Origin: Coriaria nepalensis
Taxonomy: Eukaryota; Streptophyta; Magnoliopsida; Cucurbitales; Coriariaceae
Assembly (NCBI GenBank): GCA_027186245.1
Contig: CP114481.1
Span: 18,073,501 to 18,137,500 of the forward strand
Direction of reading: 5' to 3'
DNA length: 64,000 nt
This document shows positions 1-11,878 of this stretch, piece by piece. The notes below the pieces were generated by a model. The model was not told where the DNA came from, did not search any database, and was given only the letters and a program-made list of their open reading frames with translations. The position numbers were made by a program, and so were the translations under genes. Within the stretch, counting starts at the first letter, position 1, and each line of letters starts with the position of its first letter.

Positions 1-1440
1 CAATTAAACTATTGAAGACAACAATGCATTATTTTAGCTTTAAAAAGCATATCATTCACTCTTTTTATATCATTAAATTATTTGAAAGCACCTCGAACCA
101 ATTCTATTTTTGCATTGAAGACACGACTTTCATGCATAAGCTTCAATTGATCTATTGAATGCAACTTTGCATTTTTTTAGCTTTAAAATCATATTATTGC
201 GTTTCTTTTAGTCATTAAATCATTCTAAATCGCTTCAAACGAAATTCAGCCTTTATACATGACTATCGTGCATAACTTGCAATTTATCTATCGAAGGCAG
301 TAGTGGATTTGTTTAGCCTTAAAGTCATGTCATTGAGTCTCATCCAATCATTAAATCATTTTAAATTAAGTTGAACGAATTCTATTTTCGCCCCTCAAAC
401 ATGATTTTCTTACATAACTTGCAATTAACTTATTGACGACAACAATGCATTATTTTAGCCTTAAAAAGTTTATCATTCAGTCTTTTCATATCATTAAATT
501 GTTGGAACGCACTTCAAAACAATTCTATTTTTGTATTTAAGACATGACTTTCATGCATAAGTGGGAATTGATCTATTGAAAGCAACTATGCATTTTTTTG
601 GCCTTAAAGTCATATTATTGCTTGTCGTTTAGTCATTAAATCGTTCTAAATTACTTCGAACGAAATTCAGCCTTCAAATATGACTTTCGTGCATAACTTG
701 CAGTTAATCTATTGAAGGTAACAATGCATTTGTTTAGCCTTAAGGTCATGTCATTGAGTCTCATCCAGTCATTAAATCATTCTAAATTAAGTTGAACGAA
801 TTCTATTTTCGCCTTTCAAACATGATTTTCTTACATAACTTGCAATTAATCTATTGAAGACAACAATCCATTATTTTAGCTTTAAAAAGCATATCACTCA
901 GTCTTTTTATATCATTAAATTGTTTGAAAACACCTCGAACCAATTCTAATTTTGCATTTAAGACACGACTTTCATGCGTAAGTTGCAATTGATCTATTGA
1001 AGGCAACAATGCATTTTTTTAGCCTTAAATTCATAGTATTGCGTCTCTTTTAGTCATTAAATCATTCTAAATTACTTCGAACGAAATTCGGCCTTCAAAC
1101 ATGACTTTCGTGCATAACTTGCTGTTAATCTATTGAAGGCAACAATGCATTTGTTTAGCCTTAAGGTCATCTCAATGAGTCTCTTCTAGTCAATAAATAA
1201 TTCTAAATTAATTTGAACGAATTCTATTTTCGCCCTTCAAACATGATTTTCTTACATAACTTGCAATTAATCTATTGAAGACAACAATGCATTATTTTAG
1301 CTTTAAAAAGCATATCATTCAGTCTTATTATATCGTTAAATTGTTTGAAAGCACCTCGAACCAATTCTATTTTTGCATTTAAGACACGACTTTCATGCAT
1401 AAGTTGCAATTGATCTATTGAAGGCAACTATGCATTTTTT
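1..1440. repeat. Copy 1 of a 5-trimer (2,105-bp) offset duplication
   Basis: This stretch matches 2,106-3,545 almost base for base at a constant 2,105-bp offset (5 x 421). Shared rare marks include TATACATGACTATCG near 260 and 2,365, and the unusual GGCAGTAGTGGATTTG near 297 and 2,402. The match fades after about 1,430, where copy 2 reads ACTATTCAT against ACTATGCAT in copy 1. The first copy begins before the window. Confidence 0.88.
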
Positions 1441-1449
1441 TAGCCTTAA

Positions 1450-2105
1450 AATCATATTATTGCGTTTCTTTTAGTCATTAAATCATTCTAAATCGCTTCG
1501 AACGAAATTCGGCCTTTATACATGACTATCGTGCATAAATTGCAATTAATCTATCGAAGGCAACAATGCATTTGTTTAGCCTTAAAGTCATGTCATTGAG
1601 TCTCAACAAATCATTAAATCATTCTAAATTAAGTTGAATGAATTCTATTTTCACCCTTCAAACATGATTTTCTTACATAACTTGCAATTAACTTATTGAC
1701 GACAACAATGTATTATTTTAGCTTTAAAAAGTATATCATTCAGTCTTTCCATATCAATAAATTGTTGGAAAGCACATCGAACCAATTCTATTTTTGCATT
1801 TAAGACACGACTTTCAGGCATAACTTGTAATTGATCTATTGAAGGCAACTATGAATTTTTTTAGCCTTAAAGTCATATTATTGCTTGTCTTTTAGTCATT
1901 AAATCATTCTAAATTACTTCGAATGAAATTCGGCCTCTAGACATGACTTTCCTGCATAACTTGCAGTTGATCTACTGAAGGCAACACTGCATTTGATTAT
2001 CCTTAAAGTCATGTTACTGAGTCTCTTCTAGTCAATAAATCATTCTAACTTTATTCGAACGAATTCTATTTTCGCCCTTCACACATGATTTTCTTACATA
2101 ACTTG
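1450..2105. repeat. Segment shared with 5,239-5,894 (9-trimer offset)
   Basis: Matches 5,239-5,894 at an offset of 3,789 bp (9 x 421). Shared rare marks are GAGTCTCAACAAATCATT, TTGAATGAATTCTATTTTCA, GACTTTCAGGCATAACTTG and GCAACACTGCATTTGATTAT. None of these is seen in the neighbouring trimers. Confidence 0.85.
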
Positions 2106-3545
2106 CAATTAAACTATTGAAGACAACAATGCATTATTTTAGCTTTAAAAAGCATATCATTCACTCTTTTTATATCATTAAATTATTTGAAAGCACCTCG
2201 AACCAATTCTATTTTTGCATTGAAGACACGACTTTCATGCATAAGCTTCAATTGATCTATTGAATGCAACTTTGCATTTTTTTAGCTTTAAAATCATATT
2301 ATTGCGTTTCTTTTAGTCATTAAATCAATCTAAATCGCTTCAAACGAAATTCAGCCTTTATACATGACTATCGTGCATAACTTGCAATTTATCTATCGAA
2401 GGCAGTAGTGGATTTGTTTAGCCTTAAAGTCATGTCATTGAGTCTCATCCAATCATTAAATCATTTTAAATTAAGTTGAACGAATTCTATTTTCGCCCCT
2501 CAAACATGATTTTCTTACATAACTTGCAATTAACTTATTGACGACAACAATGCATTATTTTAGCCTTAAAAAGTTTATCATTCAGTCTTTTCATATCATT
2601 AAATTGTTGGAACGCACTTCAAAACAATTCTATTTTTGTATTTAAGACATTACTTTCATGCATAAGTTGGAATTGATCTATTGAAAGCAACTATGCATTT
2701 TTTTGGCCTTAAAGTCATATTATTGCTTGTCGTTTAGTCATTAAATCGTTCTAAATTACTTCGAACGAAATTCAGCCTTCAAATATGACTTTCGTGCATA
2801 ACTTGCAGTTAATCTATTGAAGGTAACAATGCATTTGTTTAGCCTTAAGGTCATGTCATTGAGTCTCATCCAGTCATTAAATCATTCTAAATTAAGTTGA
2901 ACGAATTCTATTTTCGCCTTTCAAACATGATTTTCTTACATAACTTGCAATTAATCTATTGAAGACAACAATCCATTATTTTAGCTTTAAAAAGCATATC
3001 ACTCAGTCTTTTTATATCATTAAATTGTTTGAAAACACCTCGAACCAATTCTAATTTTGCATTTAAGACACGACTTTCATGCGTAAGTTGCAATTGATCT
3101 ATTGAAGGCAACTATGCATTTTTTTAGCCTTAAAGTCATAGTATTGCGTCTCTTTTAGTCATTAAATCATTCTAAATTACTTCGAACGAAATTCGGCCTT
3201 CAAACATGACTTTCGTGCATAACTTGCTGTTAATCTATTGAAGGCAACAATGCATTTGTTTAGCCTTAAGGTCATCTCAATGAGTCTCTTCTAGTCAATA
3301 AATAATTCTAAATTAATTTGAACGAATTCTATTTTCGCCCTTCAAACATGATTTTCTTACATAACTTGCAATTAATCTATTGAAGACAACAATGCATTAT
3401 TTTAGCTTTAAAAAGCATATCACTCAGTCTTATTATATCGTTAAATTGTTTGAAAGCACCTCGAACCAATTCTATTTTTGCATTTAAGACCCGACTTTCA
3501 TGCATAAGTTGCAATTGATCTATTGAAGGCAACTATTCATTTTTT
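2106..3545. repeat. Copy 2 of the 5-trimer (2,105-bp) offset duplication
   Basis: Second copy of 1-1,440, differing at only scattered single bases by eye (for example AACAATGCAT near 1,007 against AACTATGCAT near 3,112). From about 2,950 onward the same sequence also matches 5,897 onward at a 2,947-bp offset, so two duplication events overlap here. Confidence 0.86.
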
Positions 3546-5340
3546 TAGCTTTAAAATCATATTATTGTGTTTCTTTTAGTCATTAAATCATTCTAAATCG
3601 CTTTGAACGAAATTCGGCCTTTAAACATGACTTTCGTGCATAACTTGCAGTTAATCTATCGAAGGCAACATTGGATTTGTTTAGCCCTAAAGTCATGTCA
3701 TTGAGTCTCATCCAATCATTAAATCATTCTAAATTAAGTTGAACGAATTCTATTTTCGCCCCTCAAACATGATTTTCTTACATAACTTGCAATTAACTTA
3801 TTGACGACAACAATGCCTTATTTTAGGCTTAAAAAGTATATCATTCAGTCTTTTCATATCATTAAATTGTTGGAACGCACTTCGAACCAATTCTATTTTT
3901 GCATTTAACACATGACTTTCATGCATAAGTTGCAATTGATCTATTGAGAGCAACCATGCATTTTTTTAGCCTTAAGGTCATATTATTGCTTGTCTTTTAG
4001 TTATTAAATCATTCTAAATTACTTCGAACGAAATTCGGCCTCTAGAGATGACTTTCCTGCATAACTTGCAGTTGATCTACTGAAGGCAACAATGCATTTG
4101 TTTAGTGTTAAAGTCATATAACTGAGTCTCTTCTAGTCAATAAATCATTCTAAATTTATTCGAACGAATTTTATTTTCGCCCTGCAAACATGATTTTCTT
4201 ACATAACTTCCAATTAATCTATTGAAGACAACAATGCATTATTTTAGCCTTAGAAAGCATATCATTCAGTCATTTTGTATCATTAAATTGTTTGAAAGCA
4301 AATCGAACCAATTCTATTTTTCCATTTAAGAAACGACTTTCATGCATAAGTTGCAATTGATCTATTGAAGGCAACTATGCATTTTTTTAGCCTTAAAGTC
4401 ATAGTATTGCGTCTTTTTTAGTCATTAAATTATTCTAAATTACTTCTAACGAAATTCGGCCTTCAAATATGACTTTCGTGCATAACTTGCAGTTAATCTA
4501 TCGAAGGCAACAGTGGATTTGTTTAGCCTTAAAGTCATGTCATTTAGTCTCTTCTAGTCAATAAATCATTCTAAATTAATTTGAATGAATTCTATTTTCG
4601 CCCTTCAAACATGATTTTCTTACATAACTTGCAATTAATCTATTGAAGACAACAATGCATTATTTTAGCTTTAAAAAGCATATCATTCAGTCTTTTTATA
4701 TCATTAAATTGTTTGAAAACACCTCGAACCAATTCTATTTTTGCATTTAAGACACGACTTTCATGCGTAAGTTGCAATTGATCTATTGAAGGCAACTATG
4801 CATTTTTTTAGCCTTAAAGTCATTGTATTGCGTCTCTTTTAGTCATTAAATCATTCTAAATTACTTCGAACGAAATTCGGCCTTCAAACAAGACTTTCGT
4901 GCATAACTTGCAGTTAATCTATTGAAGGCAACAATGCATTTGTTTTGCCTTAAGGTCATGTCAATGGGTCTCTTCTAGTCAATAAATCATTCTAAATTAA
5001 TTTGAACGAATTCTATTTTCGCCCTTCAAACATGATTTTCTTACATAACTTGCAATTAAACTATTGAAGACAACAATGCATTATTTTAGCTTTAAAAAGC
5101 ATATCATTCACTCTTTTTATATCATTAAATTGTTTGAAAGCACCTCGAACCAATTCTATTTTTGCATTTAAGACACGACTTTCATGCATAAGCTTCAATT
5201 GATCTATTGAATGCAACTTTGCATTTTTTTAGCCTTAAAATTATATTATTGCGTTTCTTTTAGTCATTAAATCATTCTAAATCGCTTCGAACGAAATTCG
5301 GCCTTTATACATGACTATCGTGCATAACTTGCAATTAATC
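2950..5340. repeat. Copy 1 of a 7-trimer (2,947-bp) offset duplication
   Basis: Matches 5,897-8,287 at a constant 2,947-bp offset (7 x 421). Shared marks include ACTATTCATTTTTTTAGC (near 3,533 and 6,480), CTTCCAATTAATC (near 4,207 and 7,154) and CATTGTATTGCG (near 4,821 and 7,768). The match ends where copy 1 reads CGACGGCAACAATGC and copy 2 reads CGAAGGCAGTAGTGG. Confidence 0.86.
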
Positions 5341-5896
5341 TATCGACGGCAACAATGCATTTGTTTAGCCTTAAAGTCATGTCATTGAGTCTCAACAAAT
5401 CATTAAATCATTCTAAATTAAGTTGAATGAATTCTATTTTCACCCTTCAAACATGATTTTCTTACATAACTTGCAATTAACTTATTGACGATAACAATGC
5501 ATTATTTTAGCTTTAAAAAGTATATCATTCAGTCTTTCCATATCAATAAATTGTTGGAAAGCACATCGAACCAATTCTATTTTTGCATTTAAGACACGAC
5601 TTTCAGGCATAACTTGTAATTGATCTATTGAAGGCAACTATGAATTTTTTTAGCCTTAAAGTCATATTATTGCTTGTCTTTTAGTCATTAAATCATTCTA
5701 AATTACTTCGAATGAAATTCGGCCTCTAGACATGACTTTCCTGCATAACTTGCAGTTGATCTACTGAAGGCAACACTGCATTTGATTATCCTTAAAGTCA
5801 TGTTACTGAGTCTCTTCTAGTCAATAAATCATTCTAACTTTATTCGAACGAATTCTATTTTCGCCCTTCACACATGATTTTCTTACATAACTTGCA

Positions 5897-8287
5897 AATA
5901 ATCTATTGAAGACAACAATGCATTATTTTAGCCTTCAAAAGCATATCATTCAGTCTTTTTATATCATTAAATTGTTTGAAAACACCTCGAACCAATTCTA
6001 TTTTTGCATTTAAGACACGACTTTCATGCGTAAGTTGCAATTGATCTATTGAAGGCAACTATGCATTTTTTTAGCCTTAAAGTCATAGTATTGCGTCTCT
6101 TTTAGTCATTAAATCATTCTAAATTACTTCGAACGAATTTCGGCCTTCAAACATGACTTTCGTGCATAACTTGCTGTTAATCTATTGTAGGCAACAATGC
6201 ATTTGTTTAGCCTTAAGGTCATCTCAATGAGTCTCTTCTAGTCAATAAATAATTCTAAATTAATTTGAACGAATTCTATTTTCGCCCTTCAAACATGATT
6301 TTCTTACATAACTTGCAATTAATCTATTGAAGACAACAATGCATTATTTTAGCTTTAAAAAGCATATCATTCAGTCTTTTTATATCATTAAATTGTTTGA
6401 AAGCACCTCGAACCAATTCTATTTTTGCATTTAAGACACGACTTTCATGCATAAGTTGCAATTGATCTATTGAAGGCAACTATTCATTTTTTTAGCTTTA
6501 AAATCATATTATTGTGTTTCTTTTAGTCATTAAATCATTCTAAATCGCTTCGAACGAAATTCGGCCTTTAAACATGACTTTCGTGCATAACTTGCAGTGA
6601 ATCTATCGAAGGCAACATTGGATTTGTTTAGCCCTAAAGTCATGTCATTGAGTCTCATCCAATCATTAAATCATTCTAAATTAAGTTGAACGAATTCTAT
6701 TTTCGCCCCTCAAACATGATTTTCTTACATAACTTGCAATTAACTTATTGACGACAACAATGCCTTATTTTAGGCTTAAAAAGTATATCATTCAGTCTCT
6801 TCATATCATTAAATTGTTGGAACGCACTTCGAACCAATTCTATTTTTGCATTTAAGACATGACTTTCATGCATAAGTTGCAATTGATCTATTGAGAGCAA
6901 CCATGCATTTTTTTAGCCTTAAAGTCATATTATTGCTTGTCTTTTAGTTATTAAATCATTCTAAATTACTTCGAACGAAATTCGGCCTCTAGAGATGACT
7001 TTCCTGCATAACTTGCAGTTGATCTACTGAAGGCAACAATGCATTTGTTTAGCCTTAAAGTCATGTAACTGAGTCTCTTCTAGTCAATAAATCATTCTAA
7101 ATTTATTCGAACGAATTTTATTTTCGCCCTCCAAACATGATTTTCTTACATAACTTCCAATTAATCTATTGAAGACAACAATGCATTATTTTAGCCTTAG
7201 AAAGCATATCATTCAGTCATTTTGTATCATTAAATTGTTTGGAAGCACTTCGAACCAATTCTATTTTTGCATTTAAGAAACGACTTTCATGCATAAGTTG
7301 CAATTGATCTATTGAAGGCAACTATGCATTTTTTTAGCCTTAAAGTCATAGTATTGCGTCTCTTTTAGTCATTAAATTATTCTAAATTACTTCTAACGAA
7401 ATTCGGCCTTCAAACATGACTTTCGTGCATAACTTGCAGTTAATCTATCGAAGGCAACATTGGATTTGTTTAGCCTTAAAGTCATGTCATTTAGTCTCTT
7501 CTAGTCAATAAATCATTCTAAATTAATTTGAATGAATTCTATTTTCGCCCTTCAAACATGATTTTCTAACATAACTTGCAATTAATCTATTGAAGACAAC
7601 AATGCATTATTTTAGCTTTAAAAAGCATATCATTCAGTCTTTTTATATCATTAAATTGTTTGAAAACACCTCGAACCAATTCTATTTTTGCATTTAAGAC
7701 ACGACTTTCATGCGTAAGTTGCAATTGATCTATTGAAGGCAACTATGCATTTTTTTAGCCTTAAAGTCATTGTATTGCGTCTCTTTTAGTCATTAAATCA
7801 TTCTAAATTACTTCGAACGAAATTCGGCCTTCAAACATGACTTTCGTGCATAACTTGCAGTTAATCTATTGAAGGCAACAATGCATTTGTTTAGCCTTAA
7901 GGTCATGTCAATGAGTCTCTTCTAGTCAATAAATCATTCTAAATTAATTTGAACGAATTCTATTTTCGCCCTTCAAACATGATTTTCTTACATAACTTGC
8001 AATTAAACTATTGAAGACAACAATGCATTATTTTAGCTTTAAAAAGCATATCATTCACTCTTTTTATATCATTAAATTGTTTGAAAGCACCTCGAACCAA
8101 TTCTATTTTTGCATTTAAGACACGACTTTCATGCATAAGCTTCAATTGATCTATTGAATGCAACTTTGGATTTTTTTAGCCTTAAAATCATATTATTGCG
8201 TTTCTTTTAGTCATTAAATCATTCTAAATCGCTTCAAACGAAATTCGGCCTTTATACATGACTATCGTGCATAACTTGCAATTAATC
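5897..8287. repeat. Copy 2 of the 7-trimer (2,947-bp) offset duplication
   Basis: Second copy of 2,950-5,340. At its right edge, near 8,290, the sequence switches to the haplotype seen at 2,397 (offset 5,894 bp, 14 trimers). The switch lies in the 5' third of a B monomer. Confidence 0.85.
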
Positions 8288-10665
8288 TATCGAAGGCAGT
8301 AGTGGATTTGTTTAGCCTTAAAGTCATGTCATTGAGTCTCATCCAATCATTAAAACATTTTAAATTAAGTTGAACGAATTCTATTTTCGCCCCTCAAACA
8401 TGATTTTCTTACATAACTTGCAATTAACTTATTGACGACAACAATGCATTATTTTAGCCTTAAAAACTATATTATTCAGACTTTTCATATCATTAAATTG
8501 TTGGAATGCACTTCGAACCAATTCTATTTTTGCATTAAAGACAGGACTTTCATGCATAAGTTGCAATTTCTCTATTGAAAGCAACCATGGATATTTTTAG
8601 CCTTAAAGTCATATTATTGCTAGTTTTTTAGTTATTAAATCATTCTAAATTACTTCGAACGAAATTCGGCCTCTAGAGATGACTTTCCTGCATAACTTGC
8701 AGTTGATCTACTGAAGGCAACAATGCATTTGTTTAGCCTTAAAGTCATGTAACTGAGTCTCTTCTAGTCAATAAATCACTCTAAATTTATTCGAACGAAT
8801 TTTATTTTCGCCCTCCAAACATGATTTTCTTACATAATTTGCAATTAATCTATTGAAGACAACAACGCATTATTTTAGCTTTAAAAAGCATATCATTCAG
8901 TCTTTTTGTATCATTAAATTGTTTGGAAGCACCTAAAACCAATTCTATTTTTGCATTTAAGACACGACTTTCATGCCTAAGTTGCAATTGATCTATTGAA
9001 GGCAACTATGCATTTTTTTAGCCTTAAAATCATATTATTGCGTCTCTTTTAGTCATTAAATCATTCTAAATTACTTCGAACGAAATTCGGCCTTCAAACA
9101 TGACTTTCGTGCATAACTTGCAGTTAATCTATTGAAGGCAACAATGCATTTGTTTAGCCTTAAGGTCATGTCATTGAGTCTCTTCTAGTCAATAAATCAT
9201 TCTAAATTAATTTGAACGAATTCTATTTTCGCCCTTCAAACATGATTTTCTTAAATAACTTGCAATTAATCTATTGAAGACAACAATACATTATTTTAGT
9301 CTTAAAAAGCATATCATTCAGTCTTTTCATTTCATTAAATTGTTTGAAAGCACTTCGAACCAATTCTATTTTTGCATTTAAGACACGACTTTCATGCATA
9401 AGTTGCAATTGATCTATTGAAGGCAACTATGCATTTTTTTAGCCTTAAAATCATAGTATTGCGTTTCTTTTAGTCATTAAATCATTCTAAATAGCTTCGA
9501 ACGAAATTCGGCCTTTAAACATGATTTTCGTGCATAACTTGCAGTTGATCTACTGAAGGCAACAATGCATTTGTTTAGCCTTAAGGTCATGTCATTGAGT
9601 CTCTTCTAGTCAATAAATCATTCTAAATTAATTTGAACGAATTCTATTTTCGCCCTTCAAACATGATTTTCTTACATAGCTTGCAATTAATCTATTGAAG
9701 ACAACAATGCATTATTTTAGCCTTAAAAAGCATATCATTCAGTCTTTTTATATCATTAAATTGTTTGAAAGCACCTCGAACCAATTCTATTTTTGCATTT
9801 AAGACACGACTTTCATACATAAGTTGTAATTGATCTATTGAAGGCAACTATTCATTTTTTTAGCCTTAAAATCATATTATTGTGTTTCTTTTAGTCATTA
9901 AATCATTCTAAATCGCTTGGAACGAAATTCGGCCTTTAAACATGACTTTCGTGCATAACTTGCTGTTAATCTATCGAAGGCAACATTGGATTTGTTTAGC
10001 CTTAAAGTCATGTCATTGAGTCTCATCCAATCATTAAATCATTCTAAATTAAGTTGAACGAATTCTATTTTCGCCCCTCAAACATGATTTTGTTACATAA
10101 CTTACAATTAACTTATTGACGACATAAATGCATTATTTTAGCCTTAAAAACTATATTATTCAGTCTTTTCATATCATTAAATTGTTGGAATGCACTTCGA
10201 ACCAATTCTATTTTTGCATTAAAGACAGGACTTTCATGCATAAGTTGCAATTTATCTATTGAAAGCAACCATGGATATTTTTAGCCTTAAAGTCATATTA
10301 TAGCTTGTTTTTTAGTTATTAAATCATTCTAAATTACTTCGAACGAAATTCGGCCTCTAGAGATGACTTTCCTGCATAACTTGCAGTTGATCTACTGAAG
10401 GCAACAATGCATTTGTTTAGCCTTAAAGTCATGTAACTGAGTCTCTTCTAGTCAATAAATCATTCTAAATTTATTCGAACGAATTTTATTTTCGCCCTCC
10501 AGACACGATTTTCTTACATAATTTGCAATTAATCTATTGAAGACAACAATGCATTATTTTAGCCTTAGAAAGCATATCATTCAGTCTTTTTGTATCATTA
10601 AATTGTTTGAAAGCACCTAGAACCAATTCTATTTTTGCATTTAAGACACGACTTTCATGCATAAG

Positions 10666-10801
10666 TTGCAATTGATCTATTGAAGGCAACTATGCATTTT
10701 TTTAGCCTTAAAGTCATAGTATTGCGTCTCTTTTAGTCATTAAATCATTCTAAATTACTTCGAACGAAATTCGGCCTTCAAACATGACTTTCGTGCATAA
10801 C
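10666..10801. repeat. Reference A monomer, 136 bp
   Basis: This is a representative A-type monomer. Diagnostic features are GAAGGCAACTATGCAT followed by a run of seven or eight T, a central ATTATTGCGTCTC-like segment (here AGTATTGCGTCTC), and CTTCGAACGAAATTCGGCC before the end. In the zone IV subfamily the T run is eight bases long and is followed by GCCTAGAAG. A monomers normally follow C and precede B. They are the monomers missing at the B-C dimer sites between 13 and 26 kb. Confidence 0.93.
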
Positions 10802-10943
10802 TTGCAGTTAATCTATTGAAGGCAACAATGCATTTGTTTAGCCTTAAGGTCATGTCATTGTGTCTCTTCTAGTCAATAAATCATTCTAAATTAATTTGAA
10901 CAAATTTTATTTTCGCCCTCCAAACACGATTTTCTTACATAAT
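10802..10943. repeat. Reference B monomer, 142 bp
   Basis: This is a representative B-type monomer. It is recognised by GCAACAATGCATTTGTTTAG, then TCATGTCATTGTGTCTC or similar, CTTCTAGTCAATAAAT, a TTCGAACGAATTTTATTTTC segment (this copy reads TTTGAACAAATTTTATTTTC) and CAAACATGATTTTCTTACAT at the end (CAAACACGATTTTC in this copy). The 5' third (the AATGCATTTGTTTAGCCTTA stretch) is the best conserved part of the array and contains several inferred crossover junctions. Common subvariants carry CATCCAATCATTAAATC (zone I), CACTGTATTTG (zone IV) or GGCAAATTTTATT in place of the dyad (mainly zones II-III). Confidence 0.93.
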
Positions 10944-11086
10944 TTGCAATTGATCTATTGAAGACAACAATGCATTATTTTAGCCTTAAAAAGCATATCA
11001 TTCAGTCTTTTTATATCATTAAATTGTTTGAAAGCACCTCGAACGAATTCTATTTTTGCATTTAAGACACGACTTTCATGCATAAG
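10944..11086. repeat. Reference C monomer, 143 bp
   Basis: This is a representative C-type monomer. Marks are GAAGACAACAATGCATTATT, then TTAGCCTTAAAAAGCATATC, ATTCAGTCTTTTTATATC, TTGTTTGAAAGCAC, a CTTCGAACCAATTCTATT-like segment (CTCGAACGAATTCTATT here) and GCATTTAAGACACGACTTTC before the CATGCATAAG end. On the minus strand one frame through C happens to lack stops, which accounts for the short open frames of 60-68 codons seen at four places. Nothing suggests that these are coding. Confidence 0.93.
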
Positions 11087-11760
11087 TTGCAATTGATCTA
11101 TTGAAGGCAACTATGCATTTTTTTAGCCTTAAAATCATATTATTGCGTTTCTTTTAGTCATTAAATCATTCTAAATCGCTTCGAACGAAATTCGGCCTTT
11201 AAACATGACTTTCGTGCATAACTTGCAGTTGATCTACTTAAGGCAACAATGCATTTGTTTAGCCTTAAAGTCATGTCATTGAGTCTCATCCAGTCATTAA
11301 ATCATTGTAAATTAAGTTGAACGAATTCTATTTTCGCCCTTCAAACATGATTTTCTTACATAACTTGCAATTAATCTATTGAAGACAATAATTCATTATT
11401 TTAGCCTTAAAAAGCATATCATTCAGTCTTTTTATGTCATTAAATTGTTTGAAAGCACTTCGAACCAATTCTATTTTTGCATTTAAGACACGACTTTAAT
11501 GCATAAGTTGCAATTGATCTATTGAAGGCAACTATGCATTTTTTTAGCCTTAAAATCATATTATTGCGTTTCTTTTAGTCATTAAATCATTCTAAATAGC
11601 TTCGAACGAAATTCGGCCGTTAAACATGATTTTCGTGCATAACTTGCAGTTGATCTACTGAAGGCAACAATGCATTTGTTTAGCCTTAAGGTCTTGTCAT
11701 TAAGTCTCTTCTGGTCAATAAATCGTTCTAAATTTATTCGAACAAATTTTATTTTCGCCC

Positions 11761-11878
11761 TTGAAACATGATTTTCATAAAAAGCATATCATTCAGTCTT
11801 TTTATATCATTAAATTGTTTGAAAGCACCTCGAACGAATTCTATTTTTGCATTTAAGACATGACTTTCCTGCATAACT
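11761..11878. repeat. Truncated C / hybrid C-A monomer with deletion of about 51 bp
   Basis: After CATGATTTTC at the end of a B monomer (to 11,776) the sequence jumps directly to TAAAAAGCATATC, the middle of a C monomer. The final bases of B and about the first 45 bases of C are absent, roughly 51 bp in all. The same C monomer then ends with TGACTTTCCTGCATAAC, which is an A-type ending, so it is also a C/A hybrid. The following A monomer (11,878) starts with a B-like GATCTACTGAAGG. This point marks the end of the perfect trimer register that runs from position 1. Confidence 0.85.

Larger units (their letters stand above)
1..11760. repeat. Zone I: regular trimers with multi-trimer duplications
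   Basis: About 28 consecutive A-B-C trimers. C monomers start at 10,944 and 11,365, exactly 26 and 27 x 421 bp after the projected start of the first C at -2, so there is no net length change over 11 kb. Typical local marks are CACCTCGAACC in C, B monomers with TCATCCAATCATTAAATC and AATTCTATTTTCGCC, and A monomers with ATTATTGCGTTTC. Long internal matches occur at offsets of 1,684, 2,105, 2,947, 3,789 and 5,894 bp, that is 4, 5, 7, 9 and 14 trimers. The segment is therefore a mosaic of a few long haplotypes. No gene or other element is visible. Confidence 0.9.
8290..11760. repeat. Rest of zone I, with a 4-trimer (1,684-bp) internal match
   Basis: Regular trimers. A mark shared by 8,457 and 10,141 (GCCTTAAAAACTATATTATT, then TTGTTGGAATGCACTTCG) shows a 1,684-bp offset (4 x 421), and the match runs for several hundred bases. 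Nothing other than satellite is visible. Confidence 0.8.

Noticed and set aside
10755..10780. CENP-B box in the CTTCGAACGAAATTCGGCC segment of A
   Set aside because: TTCG, the following A and a CGG are present, but the spacing to CGG is two bases too long and the third G is missing, so the known consensus pattern is not met.
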